A DNA stretch of 15,980 nt, taken from NCBI GenBank assembly GCA_903877945.1, contig CAIRFY010000217.1, positions 1-15,980 on the forward strand, written 5' to 3'. Positions 6,417 through 15,980 of this stretch are shown here, in pieces (within the stretch, counting starts at the first letter, position 1; each line of letters starts with the position of its first letter). The translations under genes and the position numbers were made by a program. The notes under the pieces were generated by a model. That model saw only the letters and a list, made by a program, of their open reading frames with translations, was not told the DNA's origin and searched no databases. The stretch comes from an uncultured Oscillochloris sp. (GTDB lineage Bacteria; Chloroflexota; Chloroflexia; Chloroflexales; Chloroflexaceae).

Positions 6417-8660
6417 ATGACTCTTGCAAGCGACACTCCCTCCGATGACCCCCATGCAGAGTTGCTCATTCCGCCGCTCCTTGAGCAGCAGATCGCGGTG
6501 CTGCTTGACCTGATCCGCGTTGTGATGGATGCCGGCGACCTACAGACGGCCCTTCACAACCTGATCAAACCCTTCGCGACGGCCACCGGCTGGTGCTACG
6601 GCGAGGTCTGGATCCCTGATCCGCAGCTTGGCATATTGTGCAGCGCCTCGGTCTGGCATGAGGACGACGCCGCCTTGAGCGAATTTGCCGCTAGCAGCAA
6701 GAAGCTGCGCTTTACGCCTGGGGTTGGCGTCCTTGGATGTGTATGGCAGAGCCGACACGCCGAGTGGATCGCCGATTATCAGATCTCGACCCCCACCTAC
6801 GCCCTGAGCCCAGAACGGGGAGCGGTGGCGGGCCTAAGATCGGGGTTCTTCCTGCCGATTGTGCTGCAGGACTCGGTCGTGGCCCTGCTGGTCTTCTTTG
6901 CTCGCAAGCCCCGTCCGATCAACAAGCCGCTGCTCCGGCTGATCATGCTGGTCGCTGCTCAGATTGGCCTCCTGATCCAGCGGCTTCAGGCCCAGGACGC
7001 CCTCAACGCCCTCAACGCTCAGCTCCAGCAGGAGTTCGCTGAGCGCACCCAAACCGAACAGCAGTTGCGCGCAAGCGAGGAACGCTTCCGCCAGATCACC
7101 GAGCATATCAGCGAGGTCTTCTACATCGTCGATCTTGCCCGCCAGCAGGTACTCTACATCAGCCCTAGCTACGAGCAGATCTGGGAACAGAGCCGCGAGA
7201 GCCTCTATGCCGACATTACCATGTTTGTTGCAGCGATCCACCCGGACGACCGCAGTCGGATGATTGCGACGCTCCCGCGCCAAGCGCGGGGCGAGGCCAC
7301 GGAGGAGATCTACCGCATCCTCCTGCGCAGTGGCACGCAGCGCTGGATTCGTGACCGCGCCTTCCCGGTGTATACTGAGCAAGGGCTTCTCTACCGCGTG
7401 GCCGGCATCGCCGAGGACATTACCACGCAACACAATGCCGAGCAGCAGATCCAGCGGGCCTACGAAACCCTTGAGCGACGGGTGGCCGAGCGCACGTCGG
7501 CGCTCAGTGCGGCGAACGCCGAGCTTGAGCGCACCGCACGCATGAAAGACGAGTTCCTCTCCACTATGTCGCACGAGCTGCGCACCCCGCTCAATGTTAT
7601 CCTGAGCATGACCGAGTCGGTCACAGAAGGGGTGTATGGGCCAATCAATGAGCGCCAGATCCGCGCCCTCACCGCCGTCAGCGAGAGCGGACATCATCTG
7701 CTGGTTCAGATCACCGACATCCTCGATCTGACCAAGATGGAGATCGGGAAGGTGGAGCTTGCCTATGAGCAGGTCGAGGTCGATGCGATCTGCACGGCCA
7801 GCCTGCGTATGGTGCGACATCTCGCCCTCGCCAAGCGGCTACAGATCCGAAGCTCGCTCGATCCGATGATCGATCTGATCGCGGTTGACCCGCACCGGTT
7901 CACACAAATCCTGGTACACCTGCTCTCAAATGCGATCAAGTTTACACCCGAGGGCGGCAGTGTAAACCTCATTGTATACGGCAATGCCGACGCAGAGGTG
8001 GTATGTTTTACTGTAGAGGACACCGGCATTGGCATTGCGACCGCCGACATCCCCCGGCTCTTCAAGCCGTTCGTGCAGCTTGATGGGAGTCTCCATCGAC
8101 GGTACGAGGGGGTTGGGCTTGGGTTGGCCCTTGTCGCACACCTGGCCGAACTCCATCGCGGCGGCATTAGTGTGAGTAGCACGCCTGTCCAGGGCAGCCG
8201 TTTTACCGTCTCGCTCCCCTGGCGAAAACTACATGCACAGGAATCCGCAGTGACCACACATCAGGAGGTCGAACTGAATGCCCGTAAGCGCCCCGTGGTG
8301 CTGATCGCTGAGGATCACGATCTCGTGCTGCGCATAACCTCAGACTACCTGGAGGCGCACGGTTATACGGTACACGCCGCACGCAATGGCGTCGAGGCGG
8401 TGTCCTTGGCCCAGGAATTGCTGCCGGACGTGATCCTGATGGATATCCACATGCCCGTGATGGATGGGCTGGAGGCGATCCGCCATATCCGTACACACGC
8501 GATCATTGCGAAGACACCGATCATCGCCATAACGGCCCTGGCAATGGCCGGGGATCGTGAGCGTTGCCTGTCAATTGGGGCGAGCGATTATCTGAGCAAG
8601 CCGGTCAAGCTCAGCTATCTGGTTGAGCGCATCGAGGCACTCCGTCGCAGTACATTGTAG
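6417..8660 (+). CDS. GAF-PAS hybrid histidine kinase with C-terminal REC
   Basis: A 747-residue soluble hybrid kinase beginning 6 bases after the HD-GYP gene, with no strong ribosome site, so probably coupled to it. Order: GAF-like sensor (about 30-190; motifs GWCYGEVW and PGVGVLG), short coiled coil (about 190-220), PAS (about 221-345, with HPDD typical of PAS_3), a linker coil, HisKA with H386 in MSHELRTPLN, ATPase with N505, G1 D535-T-G-I-G and G2 GVGLGLAL, then receiver (about 626-745) with E632/D633, D676 in LMDIHMPVMDG and K728. All catalytic positions look intact. The kinase should autophosphorylate and pass phosphate to its own receiver; no Hpt domain is present to carry it further. 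The GAF has three cysteines but no recognised chromophore motif, so the ligand is unknown. Confidence 0.92.
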   Translation: MTLASDTPSDDPHAELLIPPLLEQQIAVLLDLIRVVMDAGDLQTALHNLIKPFATATGWCYGEVWIPDPQLGILCSASVWHEDDAALSEFAASSKKLRFTPGVGVLGCVWQSRHAEWIADYQISTPTYALSPERGAVAGLRSGFFLPIVLQDSVVALLVFFARKPRPINKPLLRLIMLVAAQIGLLIQRLQAQDALNALNAQLQQEFAERTQTEQQLRASEERFRQITEHISEVFYIVDLARQQVLYISPSYEQIWEQSRESLYADITMFVAAIHPDDRSRMIATLPRQARGEATEEIYRILLRSGTQRWIRDRAFPVYTEQGLLYRVAGIAEDITTQHNAEQQIQRAYETLERRVAERTSALSAANAELERTARMKDEFLSTMSHELRTPLNVILSMTESVTEGVYGPINERQIRALTAVSESGHHLLVQITDILDLTKMEIGKVELAYEQVEVDAICTASLRMVRHLALAKRLQIRSSLDPMIDLIAVDPHRFTQILVHLLSNAIKFTPEGGSVNLIVYGNADAEVVCFTVEDTGIGIATADIPRLFKPFVQLDGSLHRRYEGVGLGLALVAHLAELHRGGISVSSTPVQGSRFTVSLPWRKLHAQESAVTTHQEVELNARKRPVVLIAEDHDLVLRITSDYLEAHGYTVHAARNGVEAVSLAQELLPDVILMDIHMPVMDGLEAIRHIRTHAIIAKTPIIAITALAMAGDRERCLSIGASDYLSKPVKLSYLVERIEALRRSTL

Positions 8661-8704
8661 AGGCGAAGCATTGCTACCGAATTCATGTGGAGCATCCGCA
8701 CTCA

Positions 8705-8720
8705 TCCGCTGGCGATGCTT
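8705..8720 (+). repeat. 16-bp direct repeat, copy 2 (copy 1 at 5350-5365)
   Basis: An identical TCCGCTGGCGATGCTT lies in the 99-bp gap between two hybrid kinase genes, 40 bases before the chosen start at 8760. It overlaps an upstream in-frame ATG (8685) that could give a 25-residue longer protein; the repeat being in a different reading frame from copy 1 argues it is a nucleic-acid rather than a protein feature. Confidence 0.55.
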
Positions 8721-8759
8721 AGCCCCCCCTACCTACATCACCCAAAAGACAGGCCATCT

Positions 8760-10882
8760 ATGACAAAAGATCCGCAGTTCACGGCTGATGGCGTAGATCA
8801 TCAGTCCGTCTTATACGATATGTTGCGGCAGCTTAGCCGTGAGCTTGACCTGGATGTGATCATCCAAAAAGCGGTGTACGCCATTGTGCAGCTCAATCGC
8901 TGGCAGAGTGTGGGTATTTCGCTGCCCACCGCCGATGGTTTGTACTGGCAGACACGCGCCGAAGATCGCATGGCAGCGGGCGAGGTGGGTGTGTACCATC
9001 CGATCCACTCGGGGGTAATTGGGCGCACCTACCGCACCGGCGAGATTCAGCTTGTCCCCGATGTGCGGGCTGACCCAGACTTTTTTCTGGGTGAGGACGT
9101 GGACACCGTCGGCAGCGAGATGTCCATCCCAATCATCTTCGACGGCCAGACGCTCGGGGTGATGAATCTCGAAAGCGATCTGCGCGAGCAGTTTGACCGA
9201 AAGGATGTCGCGTTCGCCCAATCGATCACTGCGATCATTGCCATCGCGCTCAAAAACGCCCAGCGCTTTGCCGCACTGCAACGAGAGATGGCGGAGCGAA
9301 CACGGAGCGAGACCCGCTTTACCACCGTCTTCCAGCATAGCCCGCTCAGCATTGTGATCACTCGTCAGCACGATAACGTCATTTTAGAGGTGAATCCAGC
9401 GTGGCTTGAACTGCTGGGGTATGCCCGCGAAGAGGTGATCGGGCGCACTGCGCTGGATCTGGGCATCTGGGCGAACACGCATGATCGGCAACGAGTGGTC
9501 GATCTCCTGCACAACCATAGCCGGGTGACCAATCTTGAAACCATCATCTGTCGGAAGTCGAGGGAGATCCTGCATGTGCTGCTGTCCGCTGAACAGACGG
9601 TCATTAGCAGAGATCCCTGTATACTCTTTCAGATGACCGATATAACGACACGCAAGCGCATCGAGCAGGAACTAGAGGCGCTAACCCGCACGCTTGAAGA
9701 GCGTGTGACGCAGCGCACGGTGGAACTGGAGCGCGCTCTGAAAACAAAGGATGAATTTCTCGCCAATATGAGCCACGAGCTACGCACGCCGCTCAACGCT
9801 ATTTTGGCTCTCAGCGAGACTCTGATGGATGAGGTGCGCGGCACGCTCAACGCGGGCCAGCAGGAAGCCTTGCGCCACATCGAGTCTAGCGGACATCATC
9901 TGCTTGAAATGATCAACGATGTCCTCGACCTCTCGAAGGCGGACATCGGGCGGCTGGAACTCCAGATCGAAGACATCTCTGTTGTGAACATGTGTCATGC
10001 GAGTCTGCAATTCATTAAAGAGATCGCCATTCAGAAACGTATACAGATTTCCTTTCAAATCAATGATGCAGATGCGAAGATGCGGGCCGACGCAAAACGC
10101 ATGAAGCAGATACTGGTGAACCTGCTGAGCAACGCCGTCAAGTTCACCCCGTCCGGGGGCAAGGTTAGTCTGGAGGTAACGATAGCGCCCGAGTCCCGCA
10201 TCGCTCGCTTTACGGTGCGGGATACCGGTATCGGCATCTCGCCCGAGGACATGAACCGGCTGTTCCAGCCATTCACCCAGATCGACTCGCGTCTGAACCG
10301 ACAACACGAAGGCACCGGGCTCGGGCTTGCGCTGACCCACCGTTTGGTAGAATTGCACGGCGGTAGTATCATGTTCGAAAGCGAAATTGGAAAGGGCAGT
10401 TGTTTTATCATCGCCCTCCCGTACCACCCGGTGACGTCTGTACCTAAATCAGCCTTGCGTTTGCGGGCAGACGATCCCCCGGCGCAGGCGATGGCACCGT
10501 ATCCTCAGGCAGCGCCGACGGGGCCACAGATCTTGTTGGCCGAAGATAACATGATCAACCAGAAGGTCATGCACAGCTACCTTCAGGCAGCGGGCTTTCG
10601 CGTGGCGGGTGTCCGCACTGGCCGCGAAGCGATTAATCAGGCGATGACGATCCATCCCGATCTGATTTTGATGGATATTCAGATGCCGGATATGGATGGT
10701 CTGGAGGCTATCCAGCATCTGCGAACCATACCCAAGTTCAAGGATACGCCGATTGTTGCGCTAACCGCTCTGGCCATGCCCAGCGACCGGGAACGCTGCC
10801 TTGCCGTTGGCGCAAGTGAGTACCTGTCGAAGCCCGTCAGCCTGAAAGAGCTCGTAGAAATGATCCAGCGACTCGTACAAAA

Positions 10883-10886
<4 letters not shown>
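8760..10886 (+). CDS. GAF-PAS hybrid histidine kinase with C-terminal REC
   Basis: A 708-residue soluble hybrid kinase. The ATG at 8760 is preceded by AAAGACAGG (8744-8752); an in-frame ATG at 8685 would add 25 proline-rich residues and is less likely. Order: GAF (about 25-170; typical features HSGVIGRTYRTGE and PIIFDGQTLGVMNLES), PAS (about 183-300), coiled coil with EERVTQRTVELERAL, HisKA with H339 in MSHELRTPLNAILAL, ATPase with N458, G1 D488-T-G-I-G and G2 GTGLGLAL, a proline/alanine-rich linker, and receiver with E595/D596, D639 in LMDIQMPDMDG and K691. All key residues are intact. Its kinase core is very close, even in nucleotide sequence, to that of the next gene, pointing to local duplication. 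It overlaps the next gene by 4 bp if that gene starts at GTG 10883. No Hpt domain follows. Confidence 0.93.
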
Positions 10887-14695
<3,809 letters not shown>

Positions 14696-14791
14696 GGGGG
14701 GTTTCTTGTGTCGGCTGACTCAATCAGGAATGGCATCTTAACGCCCCGTTGCGAAGGAGCTTCATCATAACTCCATCATCATCTGCTATGC

Positions 14792-14818
14792 TTGATACAC
14801 TCGTTTTAGCACTATAGC
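14792..14818 (+). promoter_or_regulatory. Possible promoter for the small cysteine protein
   Basis: TTGATA (14792-14797) matches five of six bases of a -35 box, and TATAGC (14813-14818) is a partial -10 with a 15-base spacer, shorter than ideal. It lies in a locally less GC-rich stretch about 115 bases before the ATG at 14931 and upstream of the long hairpin, so the hairpin would be in the 5' leader. The region 14696-14791 shows no gene and no clear terminator for the kinase array. Confidence 0.3.
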
Positions 14819-14837
14819 GCGCTCCTATCCCGGTTAT

Positions 14838-14910
14838 GAAACCTGTCAGGTGCAGCCCGTGGCGATGTTTCGGCATCCTGATGCGCGGGGGGCCGCACCT
14901 GACACGTTTC
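14838..14910 (+). repeat. Long imperfect hairpin in the leader of the small cysteine protein
   Basis: GAAACCTGTCAGGTGC (14838-14853) pairs with GCACCTGACACGTTTC (14895-14910) at 15 of 16 positions. The apex holds a second small palindrome GCATCCTGATGC (14873-14884). It ends 20 bases before the ATG at 14931. It may be a small MITE or REP unit, or a leader structure influencing translation or mRNA stability; no known riboswitch core was recognised. Confidence 0.6.
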
Positions 14911-14930
14911 CGACTCAAAAGGGAAGAACC

Positions 14931-15239
14931 ATGGCTCGTCCGAAACGTCCGCCCCACCCGATGCTGCGGGTTGCGCGCGCACATCTGAGCAAGCTGGCTC
15001 CTGAGCTACGCAGCAGTACGCGGCTCCGCCTGCGCCAACTCGATGGTCCACCGGGATCGCCGCGCTTCGCAGTGTCGGTCGATATGTGTCGTAACGTGGG
15101 GGTGTGTGCATATGGAGTCACCGACACCGACACATGTCCGATCTTTGCGTGTACCCAACGGCGTGCGATTCGGCTCCTTCTCAGCCGCGAGGGCGAGCTG
15201 CTTCAGGTGATCACCGATGGTCTGCGCTGGGAAAAATAG
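14931..15239 (+). CDS. Small basic protein with four cysteines
   Basis: A 102-residue protein of unknown function. The ATG at 14931 has AAAAGGGAAG (14917-14926) just upstream; the frame is open back to 14850, but that stretch is the hairpin leader. Residues 3-36 are strongly basic and proline-containing, with a predicted helix (ARAHLSKLAPELR). Four cysteines at 53, 59, 69 and 74 are spaced C-x5-C-x9-C-x4-C in an otherwise cysteine-poor protein, which could bind zinc or an iron-sulfur cluster. A final strand-helix segment (AIRLLLSREGELLQVITDGL) ends it. There is no signal peptide or membrane helix. The universal stress protein gene starts 62 bp later on the same strand, so the two may be co-transcribed. 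I do not recognise the family. Confidence 0.7.
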   Translation: MARPKRPPHPMLRVARAHLSKLAPELRSSTRLRLRQLDGPPGSPRFAVSVDMCRNVGVCAYGVTDTDTCPIFACTQRRAIRLLLSREGELLQVITDGLRWEK

Positions 15240-15289
15240 GGGGTTGGCCCTCGTGATCAGGTTTCCTCCAGGTTACAACGGAGTCGCTC

Positions 15290-15297
15290 AAGGAGGT
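15290..15297 (+). promoter_or_regulatory. Strong ribosome binding site of the universal stress protein
   Basis: AAGGAGGT (15290-15297) is a near-perfect Shine-Dalgarno ending 4 bases before the ATG at 15302. It is much stronger than the sites of the signalling genes in this window, suggesting high translation. Confidence 0.8.
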
Positions 15298-15301
15298 TTC
15301 T

Positions 15302-15760
15302 ATGTACCGGCATATTCTCGTCCCGCTTGACGGTTCGGCCCTGGCTGAGCAGGTGCTGCCGCACGTCCACGCCCTCGCCGCGAATGAAGGCACCACCCAG
15401 ATCACGCTCCTGCGGGCCGTACCCCCGGTGTTTGCCACCAGTGTTGACTACAGCGGCCTGATGGCCAGCGATATTTCGGATAGCATGGCTACCCTGGAGC
15501 ATGATGCCGAGACGTATTTGACGGGGGTGGCCGAGACTTTCCGCACCGAGGGGTACACCGTCAACATTGAGGTGAGCGCGATGCCGGCGGCAGAGGCCAT
15601 TCTGGACTTCGCCGAGAGCCAGCATGCCGACCTGATCGCCATCGCCACCCACGGGCGCAGCGGGATCAGCCGCTTTGTCTTCGGCAGCGTCACTCAGAAG
15701 GTGGTACAGACGGCTCCTGTCCCTGTTCTAGTGATCCGGCCAAAACATACCAGCGAATAG
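15302..15760 (+). CDS. UspA-family universal stress protein
   Basis: A 152-residue single-domain universal stress protein, usual length for the family, acting as a cytoplasmic dimer in stress resistance. The N-terminus MYRHILVPLDGS is the standard first strand with D10. The ATP-binding loop near the C-terminus reads ATHGRSG (115-121) followed by FGSVTQKV, giving G118-x9-G128-S129. The first glycine of the usual G-x2-G-x9-G(S/T) pattern is Ala115, a variation I recall from other bacterial members, so ATP binding is likely but not certain. The closing PVPVLVIRP strand is typical. It follows the cysteine-rich small gene by 62 bp, and its stop codon directly abuts a BlaI/MecI-type palindrome. Relation to the kinase array upstream is positional only. 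Confidence 0.95.
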   Translation: MYRHILVPLDGSALAEQVLPHVHALAANEGTTQITLLRAVPPVFATSVDYSGLMASDISDSMATLEHDAETYLTGVAETFRTEGYTVNIEVSAMPAAEAILDFAESQHADLIAIATHGRSGISRFVFGSVTQKVVQTAPVPVLVIRPKHTSE

Positions 15761-15776
15761 TACTACAGTTGTAGTT
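15761..15776. promoter_or_regulatory. BlaI/MecI/CopY-type operator palindrome
   Basis: TACTACAGTTGTAGTT contains a perfect ACTACA-nn-TGTAGT dyad (15762-15775). This carries the TACAnnTGTA core bound by BlaI/MecI/CopY-family winged-helix repressors and resembles the long mec operator arms. It begins at the first base after the stress-protein stop codon. No repressor of this family is encoded in the window, and no promoter could be seen next to the site. Confidence 0.5.
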
Positions 15777-15793
15777 TGAATCACCCCCCCTAG

Positions 15794-15813
15794 CCCCCCC
15801 GCAAGCGGGGGGG
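15794..15813. terminator. GC hairpin, possible bidirectional terminator or REP unit
   Basis: CCCCCCCGC (15794-15802) pairs with GCGGGGGGG (15805-15813), with AA between. It lies after the stress-protein gene and before a possible convergent gene, where a terminator is expected. There is no T-tract on either side, and the C/G-run hairpin resembles dispersed repeats, so the role is uncertain. The remaining bases to about 15867 show no gene. Confidence 0.4.
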
Positions 15814-15867
15814 GACAATGCATTGGTTGGTTCCCCCCTGCAAGCGGCATATCTTTACCCAGAACGT

Positions 15868-15980
15868 TTATGCTGTCTCGATGGAGAGGGGGAAGAGGGA
15901 AGATACGGCATCCTGATGCATAATACGGTACATATCAGCAACCTCCATCAGGCGTTGAAAGCCGTTCCACATCACGGTCA
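15868..15980 (-). CDS. Possible C-terminal end of a convergent gene (partial)
   Basis: Read on the reverse strand from the window edge, 37 codons are open and end in TAA (15870-15868). The sequence is protein-like (MWNGFQRLMEVADMYRIM) with an aromatic, amphipathic helix followed by SSLFPLSIETA. The tail loosely recalls transposase C-termini, but I cannot name a family. An open run of this length can occur by chance, so the call depends on what lies beyond the edge. Confidence 0.35.
   Translation of the reverse strand, partial: TVMWNGFQRLMEVADMYRIMHQDAVSSLFPLSIETA

Noticed and set aside
6834..7820. 328-codon open frame on the reverse strand inside the first hybrid kinase gene
   Set aside because: It is opposite a gene with clear GAF, PAS and HisKA motifs, shows no domain of its own, and long antisense frames are common opposite GC-rich kinase genes.
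8685..8759. Upstream in-frame ATG for the second GAF-PAS hybrid kinase
   Set aside because: The extra 25 residues are proline-rich, lie over the 16-bp repeat, and have no ribosome site; the ATG at 8760 has one.
14838..14910. c-di-GMP riboswitch suspected because of the HD-GYP gene
   Set aside because: The hairpin lacks the conserved junction and tetraloop features I would expect of the GEMM class, and it is not upstream of the HD-GYP gene.
15265..15296. CCTCC pairing with GGAGG as a ribosome-site-sequestering switch before the stress gene
   Set aside because: Only five pairs with a long loop; too weak to claim a regulatory RNA.
14871..15919. Identical 14-mer CGGCATCCTGATGC at 14871-14884 and 15906-15919
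   Set aside because: About one 14-base match is expected by chance across a window of this length; only the palindromic character is mildly notable.

Overview
The window reads as chromosome of a GC-rich bacterium with a heavily elaborated signalling repertoire. The multi-PAS/GAF hybrid histidine kinases, the REC modules placed at protein N-termini and the many MITE/REP-like palindromes between genes would fit a filamentous Chloroflexota (Chloroflexus/Oscillochloris/Roseiflexus relatives). That placement is an inference from protein style, not from a marker gene.

Layout. Positions 1-915 are a mobile-element scrap yard: a MITE-like inverted-repeat element (5-134), the N-terminal half of an IS630-type transposase (237-788) and a REP-like nested palindrome (792-905) that ends just before the first signalling gene. 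Positions 916-2989 hold a two-gene two-component system: a REC-PAS-HisKA_3 kinase overlapping a NarL/FixJ response regulator. A second MITE-like hairpin (2990-3089) lies exactly against the regulator's stop codon. A small reverse-strand ORF (3112-3351) and about 520 bp of non-coding DNA follow.

Positions 3874-14695 are one compact forward array of five signalling genes: REC-HisKA kinase (TTG start), REC-HD-GYP phosphodiesterase, and three hybrid kinases ending in REC (GAF-PAS-HK-REC, GAF-PAS-HK-REC, and a membrane-anchored protein with five PAS domains and one GAF domain). Spacing runs from a 4-bp overlap to about 99 bp. After it come a small four-cysteine protein (14931-15239) behind a long imperfect hairpin, a UspA-family universal stress protein (15302-15760), a near-perfect BlaI/MecI/CopY-type operator palindrome (15761-15776), a C/G hairpin, and possibly the tail of a convergent gene running off the right edge.

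How the genes may work together. Three proteins (916-2310, 3874-5382, 5418-6410) start with nearly the same REC module, with the acidic pair at residues 11-12, the phospho-acceptor at D55 and Lys107, but carry three different outputs. Three further proteins are kinases that end in REC. The visible outputs are transcription (NarL-type regulator) and c-di-GMP breakdown (HD-GYP). No Hpt domain and no GGDEF domain is encoded in the window, so either the phosphorelay is completed from elsewhere or the terminal REC domains act as phosphate sinks or autoregulators. No CRISPR, tRNA, rRNA, phage or obvious defence system was seen.
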